From: Aquiflexum balticum DSM 16537
GTDB lineage: Bacteria > Bacteroidota > Bacteroidia > Cytophagales > Cyclobacteriaceae
Length of the DNA: 64,000 nt
Assembly (NCBI RefSeq): GCF_900176595.1
Contig: NZ_LT838813.1
Span: 3,242,001 to 3,306,000, forward strand
Direction: 5' to 3'
The stretch's first letter is position 1. Every line of letters starts with the position of its first letter. Of this stretch, positions 33,482-44,400 are shown piece after piece. Made by a program: the position numbers and the translations under genes. The notes beneath the pieces are model-generated. The model worked only from the letters and a program-made list of their open reading frames with translations. It did no database searches and had not been told where the DNA came from.

Positions 33482-34177
33482 ATGAAGCCTATTCTAATCT
33501 TATGTTTTATGTGTTGTTTTTTCTGGGCAAATGCACAAGAAATAACAGGAAATGTCAAAAACCATAATAAATCCGAAATGGATTTGGTTTTGATGCTATT
33601 TGGGATGGATTATCCTGTCTCAATTGGTAAGGTGGATAAAAAAGGTCAGTTTACCGCAAACCTGGATAATCTTAGTTTGGACCAAATTCCTGAAGAAAAC
33701 ATGTCCATGTCTATGGGGCCACTTTATTTTAACTTTCATTTTAATTGTAATAATTCTGATGCTTTTGGAGAAAACGCAGAAAAGCTGGCCGCAAGGCAGG
33801 ATTTTGTAAGGTTGACCAAGAATGGAGATTGGGTAGGAACAGTATTTTTGGTTTCTGATGAAGGACTAAGGCCTTGGATAGAAGACTCAGGATATAACAA
33901 TGCCATTAAGGGGTCTTTTTATGAGGTGATGTATGTTGCAGATGATGTGAGTTTGAATATGACCTGCAACAGCAGTGTCTATGCATCTGACAATGAGGAA
34001 GTGGAAACGGAATACAATTTTGATATCAAATTGAAAAAGGGCTTCAATTGGGTAGAATACACCATTGAAGAAGTGCATGAAACAGATCCCAACATCAGGG
34101 CATCTTTTCCTTCCAAAGTAAGTATCAGCAATGTAAAAGATCCTTCCAAAATACTTTGGGTAGGTACTTATTATTAA
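33482..34177 (+). CDS. Exported protein, paralogue of the gene at 37464
   Basis: 231 residues with signal peptide MKPILILCFMCCFFWANAQ. The C-terminal part GFNWVEYTIEEVHETD ... KILWVGTYY matches in layout the end of the protein at 37464 (GWNIVQYEIEKVFES ... DLTWVRVY), so the two are paralogues separated by a lipoprotein gene and an IS91-like element. Probably an all-beta secreted domain. Function unknown. Confidence 0.7.
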   Translation: MKPILILCFMCCFFWANAQEITGNVKNHNKSEMDLVLMLFGMDYPVSIGKVDKKGQFTANLDNLSLDQIPEENMSMSMGPLYFNFHFNCNNSDAFGENAEKLAARQDFVRLTKNGDWVGTVFLVSDEGLRPWIEDSGYNNAIKGSFYEVMYVADDVSLNMTCNSSVYASDNEEVETEYNFDIKLKKGFNWVEYTIEEVHETDPNIRASFPSKVSISNVKDPSKILWVGTYY

Positions 34178-34198
34178 TACTTTAAAATATTATCAGTC

Positions 34199-34768
34199 AT
34201 GGAAAAAGCATATAATTTGAAATTTTTATTTCTCTGGGGTTTGATCATAGGTTTTTCGTTTGGGTGTGGTATAACAGAAGATGAAAATCCGGACCTTGAT
34301 GATCTTAACACTTCAGGCTTCTTTTTGAAAGCCAAGGTAAATGGAGTTTTGGTTGAGTTTAAACAGGAGGATATGCAGCTGGTCAATATTGGTTCTGCGA
34401 TCCCAGGGGTTTATGAACTTGCTATTTCGGCCGGAGCAAGTCTTCCGGATGATTCAGGATATTCTGAAGTGATCACCCTTATTGTAAGAGATGATTCACC
34501 AATTGGAGTTAAGACCTACGACTACCTCAGACCATTTACAGAAACAGGTTTTGGTCTGAAGGGATTTATTTTAGGTTATCTCAATGCTTCTGAAAGCCTT
34601 GGTTATGTCACAGATGTTGATGAAGAGGATTCAGTTTTGCAGATTACAGAATTGACCAATACCCGGATAAGAGGAAAATTTTCTGGAATTATTTATGAAA
34701 TTGTATCAGGCAATACTAAAAATATAACAGAAGGGGAGTTTTTTCTTAAGGTAGATAATAGCAACTAA
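34199..34768 (+). CDS. Lipoprotein of unknown function
   Basis: 189 residues with a lipobox (GLIIGFSFGC) followed by an acidic linker (GITEDENPDLDDLN) of the type that can direct lipoproteins to the outer membrane, then a beta-rich domain. It is 21 bases after the preceding gene. The stop codon lies within the left arm of an inverted repeat (34762-34850). Resembles generic DUF6252-type Bacteroidota lipoproteins by style only. Confidence 0.7.
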   Translation: MEKAYNLKFLFLWGLIIGFSFGCGITEDENPDLDDLNTSGFFLKAKVNGVLVEFKQEDMQLVNIGSAIPGVYELAISAGASLPDDSGYSEVITLIVRDDSPIGVKTYDYLRPFTETGFGLKGFILGYLNASESLGYVTDVDEEDSVLQITELTNTRIRGKFSGIIYEIVSGNTKNITEGEFFLKVDNSN

Positions 34769-34850
34769 CGTAAAGTGTTTTAGACGCAATCTAGCCAAAA
34801 AAATAGCCAAAATAAATTGGCGTTTCAAGATTGCGTTTAAAACATAGTTG
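34762..34850. repeat. Long inverted repeat beside the IS91-like element
   Basis: CAACTA (34762-34767) and TAGTTG (34845-34850) frame TGTTTTAGACGCAATCT (34776-34792) and AGATTGCGTTTAAAACA (34828-34844); the left arm has 8 extra bases between the two blocks. It may be a terminus of the IS91-like element, a terminator, or an attC-like palindrome; the first is favoured by its position. Confidence 0.55.
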
Positions 34851-35056
34851 GACTAAGCCGTGCTACACCTATGGGTATTTATCTGCTTTGCTTTGAAGGT
34901 TTTGTCTGGTTTTGGACCATTGTCCTGAAGTTTTGGACGGATTCCGCTTTTTTACCCGGAAATTTTGTTTGGGACCGGGCATACCTTTCCCTGTAACAGA
35001 ACCTCTGTTTTGTTTTTCTTTCAGCTTTTCAAAGAACTTCATCCCTGCTTTTTCAT

Positions 35057-36232
35057 TCAGGGACCATTTGCTTTTCCTTCGGGCGTGGCAAAGACCATCC
35101 TTCCGTTCTTGCAGCAGCTACACCTGAACATCTCTTCTCCGAAAATCTCCTCCATCACCTCGTAGGTGCTCAGCCCATGGTAAAATGACACCTCCCTTGT
35201 TATGTTCAACAGCCTGAAACATTCATTCATTTTGGTGTTGCTGTTGGCCGAGGCCAAGATGCCGTAATAGCGGATTTTGTAGAAGCCTGTTGGCAGTACA
35301 TGTTGCATAAATCTTCTGACAAACTCGGAACAGGCAAGCAACATGGTTTTGGTTTTGTTGTCCCTGTAATCCTTCCACCTGAATTTTACGGTTTCACCAT
35401 CTGTATCCAGAATACGGCTGTTGCTGATCGCTACCCTGTGGGTATACCTGCCAAGGTAGCTGACCACCTGGCCCGCCCCCCTGAAGGTCTTCTTGATATA
35501 GACATTCCACATCTTTGCGTAAGATTCCCTTTTCAGACTATTGATATCGGCAAACAGCTCTTTTTGACCTTCGGGTATCCTGAGAAGGTTATCCTCCAGT
35601 GCTCCCAGAAGCCTTTCCATGAACAGTCCCCGGAACACAGCCGAAAGGGCCTTTACCGGAACGAAGAACTTTTTGCCGGCATACAGCCACTGCATCCCGT
35701 CACTGTCAAGCCCTCCTGCAGGAACCAGCATATGGATGTGGGGGTGGTAGTTCAGGGATTGGCCCCAAGTGTGGAGTACCGACAGACAGCCGCTTTCGAC
35801 TCCCAGAAATGCCGGGTTCAGGGCAGTCTTCTTTACTGCTTTTGCGGAACATTCAAAGAGCAGGTTGTAACAGAACCTCTGGTTGATGTAGAACAATGGA
35901 TTGAGAAACTCAGGAACCGTAAACACGGCGTGAAAGTACCTGACAGGCAGAAGCCTGCACTTTAGCTTTTCCACCCACAACTGCTGCTTGATGTACTGGC
36001 ACTTCGGACAGTGACGGTTCCTGCAGCTGTTATAGCAGACTTTGACCGTACCGCAGGAGTCACAACAGAGACTGTGTGAGCCCATTTGTGATGTCCGGCA
36101 ATGGAGGATGTCGTTAAAGGCCTTTCTCTGATCAGGGCACAGATGCTTCTGCGACAGGAAGACCTCCTTTTGGGAATCCAGGACTGTTGAGAGTTCGGCC
36201 CCACCATTCCTCTTGTTGACAGCATCCATCAA
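35057..36232 (-). CDS. IS91-family HUH transposase
   Basis: 391 residues with an N-terminal zinc ribbon (CCDSCG ... CRNRHCPKCQ), the HUH-type metal motif in HPHIHMLVPAGG, and the tyrosine region YLGRYTHRVAISNSRI. Rolling-circle transposase of the IS91 group. The frame is intact. The start overlaps the upstream recombinase gene by four bases. Confidence 0.92.
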   Translation of the reverse strand: MMDAVNKRNGGAELSTVLDSQKEVFLSQKHLCPDQRKAFNDILHCRTSQMGSHSLCCDSCGTVKVCYNSCRNRHCPKCQYIKQQLWVEKLKCRLLPVRYFHAVFTVPEFLNPLFYINQRFCYNLLFECSAKAVKKTALNPAFLGVESGCLSVLHTWGQSLNYHPHIHMLVPAGGLDSDGMQWLYAGKKFFVPVKALSAVFRGLFMERLLGALEDNLLRIPEGQKELFADINSLKRESYAKMWNVYIKKTFRGAGQVVSYLGRYTHRVAISNSRILDTDGETVKFRWKDYRDNKTKTMLLACSEFVRRFMQHVLPTGFYKIRYYGILASANSNTKMNECFRLLNITREVSFYHGLSTYEVMEEIFGEEMFRCSCCKNGRMVFATPEGKANGP

Positions 36233-37050
36233 AGCTCATCCAGGGGACTTTTGATCAGGGCCGGATCCAGATTGCAGATATGCAGGTAGACCGTAGTGGT
36301 CTTAAGGGATCTGTGTCCCAGGAGTTCCTGGATTATCCTGACATTGGTCCCCTGCTCGAGCAGGTGCGTGGCGAAGGAATGCCGCAGGGTATGGAAAGAG
36401 GCATGCTTTGTTATTCCGGCACATTCCATGGCCTTTTTCAGAACAGACTGTGCGCTTTTTTCGCTGTATGGCTTTCCCGGCACCTGCCCTTCAAAGAGAT
36501 AAGTAACCGGACGGTAGCTTTTGAAGTAATCCCGAAGCTGTACCAGTAACTTATGGGGCAGAAGGGTATACCTGTCCTTGTATCCCTTGCCTCCCCTCAC
36601 TTTAAGCTGCATCCTGTCACTGTCTATATCGCCGGGCTTGAGACTGATCACCTCACCAAGCCTGAGCCCCGAGGCGTAGGTAAGGGCTATCAGGCAATAG
36701 TGCTTTCTGTTCCTGATACTCTTAAGGATAAGCGACACTTCTTCCTTTGAGAATACAACCGGAAGCAGCTTGGGACGTCTTGGCCGTTTGATCCTGATAG
36801 TATCCCAATCTCTTTCAAGCACGTCTTTGAAAAGTATTTTAAAGGCACTGATTGTCTGGTTGATGCTTGATACCGAAAGTCCGTCCAAACTGATCCTTTT
36901 AAAAAGGTAGTCCTTTAATTCGGGGATACTGATCAGATCCGGACTTTTTCCAAAATGAGCTGATACTACAGATACCAGGCTAAGATAGGTCTTGATGCTT
37001 CTGGGAGAATAATGTCTGTAGGACATCTCCTCATACATCCTCTGGCGCAA
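36229..37050 (-). CDS. Tyrosine recombinase associated with the IS91-like element
   Basis: 273 residues: SAM-like N-terminal domain (YSPRSIKTYLSLVSVVSAHF) and a catalytic domain with Arg I in YASGLRLGEV, Lys in GGKGYKDR, HxxR in HTLRHSFATHLLE, GHRS, and the Tyr nucleophile in TTVYLHI. The general look, including the C-terminal SPLDEL, is close to IntI/XerD-type enzymes, but the extra helix region that IntI proteins carry between the Lys and HxxR motifs is not there. Tyrosine recombinases upstream of IS91-type transposases occur in other elements. Whether it acts on the attC-like sites in this window is unknown. Confidence 0.9.
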   Translation of the reverse strand: MRQRMYEEMSYRHYSPRSIKTYLSLVSVVSAHFGKSPDLISIPELKDYLFKRISLDGLSVSSINQTISAFKILFKDVLERDWDTIRIKRPRRPKLLPVVFSKEEVSLILKSIRNRKHYCLIALTYASGLRLGEVISLKPGDIDSDRMQLKVRGGKGYKDRYTLLPHKLLVQLRDYFKSYRPVTYLFEGQVPGKPYSEKSAQSVLKKAMECAGITKHASFHTLRHSFATHLLEQGTNVRIIQELLGHRSLKTTTVYLHICNLDPALIKSPLDEL

Positions 37051-37259
37051 ACTTTTTTTTCCATGATTAAATTAGTTAAAGATTGAACATGGAATAAATT
37101 TAATACATATTGTTAAAAATCAGGCCTTTATGATGGAATACAGAAAAACTACCGACGAAGGAGGTTTAGTTCAACTTCAACATAAACGTCTTTAAAAAGA
37201 CAGCAATTATGGAGATATATAACATTGGGGTAACTTTTTAGGACTTAAACAGCTTTTTT

Positions 37260-37287
37260 CCTGCCCAATTTGGGCAGGTTTTTTTTT
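37260..37287 (+). terminator. Intrinsic terminator
   Basis: CCTGCCCA (37260-37267) pairs with TGGGCAGG (37271-37278) followed by nine T. It lies between the IS91-like element and the next gene and would stop + strand transcription entering from the left. Confidence 0.85.
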
Positions 37288-37463
37288 CACTTTTCAACTA
37301 TCGTTTTTTTGGTTACCTGGATTTTAGTTTTCTATAGTTCGTTGTTAACATTATTTAAAAGTTCCATAAAGTAATTGAAAACCAGTTTATTAACAATTAG
37401 AGTCTCTTGAGTTTTTGTCCCAACAATTTTACATATGATATCAATCCGGAAAATTTTAAAATA

Positions 37464-38198
37464 ATGATAAGCAGAATCGTAATCTTAATTTTAATGTATT
37501 TGACGACTTTCGAAATGTCCATCGCCCAGCAAGCGCTAAAGGGAAAAATCATTGATTATGCCGATGGAAAAGGGCTGATCATTTCTCATGATATCGTAAC
37601 AGGGTATAAATACACTTGGGGCACAATTGATGAGGAGGGAATGATTACAGTTCCCTTGTCGGATAGTTTCTTGGACGAGATCAAGAAAATGGCTGCTAAA
37701 GCACAGAAAAAAGCACCTAGAGGATTTACCTTAAAATTGCCAACAGTCGAAGATACTTTTACATGTAGGTATCCTGACATTGAATTTGAAAATCCGCAAT
37801 CACTTTTATCCGGTTTACCGGACTTGATCCTTTCAGACAATAAAAGAAAAGCGGAAAATGGGAAAGTTTACGCGGTCAACAATCCACTCATTGCAAATTG
37901 GTTGCATCGTAATCAAAAAGGGGATGTTGGCTTAGGATATTATTTGATGTTTTATTTTTCCGAGGACAAAGCTTCGGCAATAGGGACATGCATGACCTCA
38001 AACTATACAGGTTTGGGTGATGAGAATTTTGATAAGTCCATGCTTTATGGACTTGAACTTGAAAAGGGCTGGAACATTGTCCAATACGAAATCGAAAAGG
38101 TTTTTGAATCAAAGAATGGCGGGTTTTTTCCAGAGGTAATCAAAGTTACTAAACTGGATAATTTGCCTGATGACCTTACTTGGGTGAGAGTGTATTGA
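37464..38198 (+). CDS. Exported protein, paralogue of the gene at 33482
   Basis: 244 residues from ATG 37464 with signal peptide ISRIVILILMYLTTFEMSIA; an earlier GTG/TTG start is unlikely. The domain is beta-rich and shares the C-terminal layout (GWNIVQYEIEKVFES, then DLTWVRVY) with the protein at 33482. Function unknown. Confidence 0.7.
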   Translation: MISRIVILILMYLTTFEMSIAQQALKGKIIDYADGKGLIISHDIVTGYKYTWGTIDEEGMITVPLSDSFLDEIKKMAAKAQKKAPRGFTLKLPTVEDTFTCRYPDIEFENPQSLLSGLPDLILSDNKRKAENGKVYAVNNPLIANWLHRNQKGDVGLGYYLMFYFSEDKASAIGTCMTSNYTGLGDENFDKSMLYGLELEKGWNIVQYEIEKVFESKNGGFFPEVIKVTKLDNLPDDLTWVRVY

Positions 38199-38405
38199 TA
38201 CTTTTCTTTTTTGGGGAAATTTTCAACATTCTTTTTTTAAATCACTCCTCTGGCACATTTTAGACGACATGTTACAGGAGTGATACACATTGTTACATGC
38301 TTTATATTCCATTTTTAATTGTTATATCATTTTTGTTCTGGAGGCTCTGAGTTTCTGTGATGGTCACCATGTATCCGAATGATTTTCAACTAAAGAGTAA
38401 CAATT

Positions 38406-41400
38406 ATGAAATTCAATTTCACAACTTTCACCCGGTTTTTAAAAACTTTCTTTTTTTCAATAGTTTTCTTTTCAGCTAGTTTCCATGTTTTTGGGCAGGT
38501 ACCCACGACACCTCCCACAAATCTTAATATTTCCAATATTGATGGGGACAGGTTTTATGTAAGTTTTACCAGGGGGAATGGTGCCAAAAGAATTATTGTG
38601 GCAAGTACCAGTCCTGTCACTGCCATTCCCGTCAATGGGGCAGATTATTTAGCTGGTAATTTTGGACAGGGGAATGAGATTTCTCCCGGGCAATTTGTGG
38701 TTTACAACGGAACGAGCAATCAGAGCTGGATTGCAGGATTCAACCATTCTACCACCTATTATCTCAGAATCTTTGAATATAACGGGACTGACTTCAATAC
38801 TGAATATTTAACCACCGAATTTTTGGAAGGGAATGCGACTACACTAACGGCACCAAGCCAACAAGCCAGTGGAATAACCTTCAGCAATGTGACTGGTTCA
38901 GGAATGACTGTAAACTGGACGAACGGCAATGGCAGCGGTCGCATTCTGATAGCAAGGGCAGATGAACCAGTTGATGTTGAGCCTCAAGATCTCGTAAACT
39001 ATAATTGGTCATCCACTTTTGGTCAGAGGCAAATTGGTACTGGAAACTTTGTCGTTTATGATGGAAGCGCCAATAGTCGGGGAGTCACTAATCTGCAACC
39101 GAACAGGACCTATCATTTTGCGGTTTTTGAGTACAATGGTAGCAGTGGTAAGGTTTACCTCAGACCTGGATCCAGAAGTAGTCAGGTAACTGCCTCAGCA
39201 CCAACTGTTGCCGCGTCTAACTTTCGGATAAGTAATCTGGATGGAGATAGATTCTACTATTTTTTCAACAATGGAAATGGTTCCAGGCGAACCGTTATTG
39301 CAAAAAAAGGAAGTCCGGTTACCGCTGTACCAGTAGATGGTGTTTCTTATACACACAACATTACCTTTGGATCAGGTACGGAAATTAAGGAAGGTGAATT
39401 TGTAGTTTATGACGGAAATAGTAACCAAAGCTGGCTTTATGGACTTGAACCTGCATCCACTTATCATCTGGCAGTATTTGAATATAATGGAACGGGTACA
39501 AGTACCTTTTATTTAACAACTGAATTTCTGCAGGGAAATGCCTCTACTTTGACTACGCCTACCCAACAGGCCAGTGACATCACTTTCAATAATATTTCAG
39601 GTTCTGGAATGACAGTAAACTGGACCAATGGGAATGGTAGCGGACGTATCCTGATAGCCAGGGCAGACGGACCGGTGGATGTAGAACCTCAGGATCTGGT
39701 GAATTATAATTGGTCATCCACTTATGGCCAAAGACAAATCGGTAACGGAAACTTTGTCATATATGACGGAAGTGCAAATAGTAGGGGAGTTACCAATTTG
39801 GATCCCAACAGGACCTACCATTTTGCGGTGTTTGAATATAATGGATCCAATGCTAAGCTTTACCTTAGGCCTGGTGCAAGAGGCAGTCAGGTAACGGCAT
39901 CTGCACCAACAGTTCCTGCTTCAAACTTTAGAACTTCCAATTTGGATGGGGATAGATTTTACTACTTTTTCAATAACGGAAATGGGGAAAGGCGTATTGT
40001 CATTGCCAAAAAAGGAAGTCCTGTAACCGCTGTGCCAGTAGATGGTGTTTCTTATGCACACAACATCACATTTGGGTCAGGTACAGAAATCAAGGAAGGT
40101 GAATTTGTTGTTTATGATGGAACAAGCAATCAAAGCTGGCTGGCAGGATTGGAACCGTCAACAACTTATCATCTGGCGGTATTTGAATATAATGGTACGG
40201 GTACAGGTACCTTTTATTTAACAACAGAATTTCTGCAGGCAAATGCCTCTACTTTGACTACGCCTACCCAACAGGCCAGCGATATCACTTTCAGTAATAT
40301 TACCGGCACAGGAATGACAGTAAACTGGACCAATGGAAATGGTAACGGACGAATCCTGATAGCCAGGGCCGATGGACCGGTAGATGTAGAACCACAGGAC
40401 CTGGTGAATTATAATTGGTCCTCAGCCTATGGTCAAAGACAAATAGGTACCGGCAACTATGTCGTTTATGATGGAGGTGCAAATGGCCGGGGTATCATCA
40501 ATTTGGAACCCAATAGGACTTATCATTTTGCTGTTTTTGAATACAATGGAGCCAATGCTAAGCTATATCTTAAGCCTGCTGCTAGAGGCAGTCAGGCAAC
40601 GGCATCAGCGCCGACAGTTGCTGCGTCCAACTTTAGAACTTCCAATTTGGATGGGGATAGATTTTACTATTTTTTTAATAACGGAAATGGGGAAAGGCGT
40701 ATTGTTATAGCTAAGAAAGGGGGGGCAGTAACCGCAGTACCTGAAGATGGTATTTCTTATGCGCACAATATCACATTTGGGTCGGGAACGGAAATTAAAG
40801 AAGGGGAATTTGTAGTTTATGATGGTAACAGCAATCAAAGCTGGCTGAATGGACTTGAACCCGGGAGTGATTATCATTTTGCTGTTTTTGAATATAATGG
40901 AACAGGTGCCAACACTTTCTACCTTACAGAAACTTTTTTGGAGGCAACCCAAACAACTCTAAATACGCCAACGGTCCAATCCAGCAATGCATTTTTAAGC
41001 AGCAGAAGTAATAATTCATTGAATATTTCTTGGACCAGGGGAGATGGCTCAAACCGGTTATTGATTGCACGTAAAGATGGTCCGGTGAATGTCCAACCTG
41101 AAGACGGCATAAACTATGCATCTTCCGTGGGCTATGGCAACAGACAAATAGGGACTACTGGAAATTATGTTCTTTATAATGGAACCGGCAATAATGTAAA
41201 TGTCACCAACCTTGAATCAGGCACTAATTATTTCTTTGCCTTATTTGAATTCAATGGGGTTAATCTAAAACTTTACAAAAGGCCAGGTTATGCCTTTGCT
41301 CAAGAAACATTGGGAGAACGACCTACCGTTCAGGTATCCAATGCCCAGTACAGCAATATTGAATTCAATTCGTTTGATGTAAGTTTTACCAAAGGTAATG

Positions 41401-44400
41401 GATCAAGGCGTCTTGTTCTGGCCAGAGAAGGAAGTGCGGTCAGCGGCGGCCCGGCGGATTTGACCTCCTATACTGCCAGCAGCACTTTTGGAACAGGTGA
41501 TCAAATAGGTACAGGCAACTTTGTCGTGTATAATGATTTCGGAGAAAGTTTCAGTTTAAATGGCTTGGAGTCCGGCAAGACCTATCATCTTTCTTTTTAT
41601 GAATATGCTGTATCAGAAAACGGGGAACTTTACATGGCTCCGGCTTACACTTCTACCCAGACGACCAAAACCAATGCAGATCTGGGTGTATCCGCCATCA
41701 CCGCCCCGGTGTCAAGTTGTAATTTGAGTGAGGCGGAAACAGTCACTATAGAAATCACCAATTTCAATTCCTCCCCGGCAGGAGCATTCCAAGTCGCTTA
41801 TGTAGTCAATGGGGGTGAACCTGTGATAGAAAATATTTCAGGAACCAATACCATTGCCGGAAATGGCAAACTGACCTATAGTTTCCAAGCCAAAGTAGAT
41901 TTATCAGTGGATGGAAATTATGAAATAAGGGCCTATACTATTTTGGAAGGAGATGTCAATACAAATAATGACAGACAAACGATCACTGTCAATAATTCTC
42001 CAGAAACCAACACGACCATATCTCCCGATGCGAATATTTGTAGCGGACAATCTACTTTGCTACAGGCTTCAGGAGGTATTTCTTATCTATGGAATACAGG
42101 GGCCACGACCAACCTGATTGATGTCTCCCCAACAATCTCCACCGAATATACTGTCACGATCACCACTGAAGATGGATGTGAGGTTGAAAAAAGGGTAATG
42201 GTTTTTGTAGAAAATACCAGTGAATTGCCTGTGATATCTTCAACCCCTGACAGTGAATCCTGTGAAGGCGGCAGAATCTTAGGAACTCAGCTTACTATTC
42301 CGGTCCGGTGGATTTTGGATATTGATTCGGAAATCTATGACTTGGGAGAATCCATCACAGTCAAAGCCAATCGATCAGGTATCTATACAGCAGTTTATGT
42401 AAATGAAAACGGTTGTGAAATCAAATCCGCCAATTTCAATTTTGAATTGGACCAGTTGCCGGAATTGCAGGTTTCAGGCCTGACTACCATTTGTGCGGGA
42501 GAATCTTTGACTTTGTCCATTCAGGGATTGAGGGATTTGATTTGGTCTACCAGCCAAACAGGGGAAAGCATCACCGTCAGCCCGACTGCCAATACCAAAT
42601 ATTGGGTAAGTGGAAAATACGGCACTGATTGTGTTTTCTCAGATACCTTAGAAGTTACTGTTATCCCTGCAAGTGCACCTGAACCAGTAAGGCAAATGTT
42701 GCCTCCTGATGGATCTTTGAATCTACCTCAGCCGATTTCACTATCCTGGACTCCAGGGGAGTTTTCGGTAGTCTATGATGTATTTGTCTGGGAGGAGGGT
42801 ACAGAAAAGCCCAACCAACCTATTGCAAGAGATATTCAGGAAATCAATTACACAGTCCAAAGCCTGGAGCAGGGTAAATCATTCCTGTGGCAGGTACACT
42901 CCAAAAACAGTTGCTTTGTCACCGAAGGGCCAGTCCAACGATTTGCAGCAGCAGGAATTCCTGACCTTACCATCCAATCCTACACTGCACCGGAAGCCGT
43001 TGTGGCGGGAAATTCCATAACGGTTTCCTGGGAAGTGAAAAATATTGGGTTAGGCAATACAAACAATGTACGTTGGAAAGACCGTATATGGCTTTCTGCC
43101 GATCTTGATCTAAGGAGAGCCGATGATATACTGCTGGGAGAATTCGATAATCCCGCCTCACTGATGCAAGGGGAATCTTATACCATGACCCAAGAAGTGA
43201 GGGTGCCGATCAATCTCAGAGGTGTCTATTACCTGTTTGTGATTACCAACAATGATGATGGTTATTGTAGGATTGAAAATGGGGTCTGTTCCAACGAGCG
43301 TAGAGCACATTCTAAGACTTTGACTGAAAGTGATGATCAAAATAATCTGATCTTCCAGACTTTATCCATTGGAATTCCTCCTTTGGCTGATTTGACAGTC
43401 AATAATGTAGGTGTGACCACGGATGCTTTTTCAGGTGATTCCATCAGTGTCATTTATGAAGTACAGAATATAGGGGAAAGGGAAGCTAAGGGACTTTTCT
43501 GGAGATTCAAAAGGGATGCTGGTACGTATAGCTATTCAACGGGAAATTCAGGAGGAACATCCGGAGGTGGTAGTAGTGTCAGCGTGGCATCAGCACCGAC
43601 AAACATCTCTGTGACGGAATCCTGTAGGATAGAATATTATTGGCGGGATGCCATTTACCTTTCACAGGAACCTGAATTCAATATCAGCAAATCCACCAAA
43701 CTACAGGAATATTCCGTCTTCTTGGCCGAGGAGGACAGTGTTTCTACTTGTATAGTTGGTGGAAACCTTCCTGTCAATTCAAAATACTCCAAGCAGCGGG
43801 AGCTGAAATTGCCGGATAATGTTTTCGGTACTTACTACCTCTATATCGTTTCCAATTTCTCAGGGATGTTTGAAAACGAATACAGCAACAATATCCGAAG
43901 AAGCGATCCGATCAATGTCATTCTTACCCCGCCATCAGATTTAGCGGTCATTGACCTGCAAGTTCCTGCAGAGATCATAGCAGGGACAAAAATGGATATT
44001 TCATGGATAGTTGAAAATTCAGGTGCCAATCCACCCAATGTAAATTCTTGGGTAGATGAGGTTTTTATTTCCGAACAACCTGAATTCGATAAGAGCAAGT
44101 CGGTCTCAGTTTTTAGAAAAACCTTTACCACACCGCTAAGATTTGATGGTTTTGGAAACAGCACCCCCTTGCCTTTGGAAAACGGGGACAGTTACACCGT
44201 AGAAGCTGAGGCTTTGATTCCTGAACGATTAGCAGGAGATTATTATGTTTTTGTTCTGACTGATACTGATAATAGGGTTTTTGAATTTGAAACAAAGGGC
44301 AACAATGTCAAGAGGAGTGAAAATCCTGTAAAATTGATAACAGGGGAAAGGGCTGAACTATCTCCCGTGTCCATCACCCTGCCTGATACGGTCTATAGAG

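Larger units (their letters stand above)
35057..37050 (-). mobile_element. IS91-like element core with tyrosine recombinase gene
   Basis: Two overlapping genes, a tyrosine recombinase followed by an IS91 HUH transposase, transcribed leftwards. Exact ends are not resolved; the left end is probably near the inverted repeat at 34762-34850 and the right end before the terminator at 37260. IS91 elements move by a rolling-circle mechanism without terminal inverted repeats or target duplication, so ends cannot be set by repeats alone. Confidence 0.7.

Noticed and set aside
35300-35965. 221-residue plus-strand open frame inside the transposase
   Set aside because: A shadow on the opposite strand of a well-supported IS91 transposase; no start context or motif.
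36229-37050. Annotating the recombinase as IntI
   Set aside because: The insert typical of IntI between the catalytic Lys and HxxR is missing and the gene overlaps an IS91 transposase gene, so it belongs to that element.
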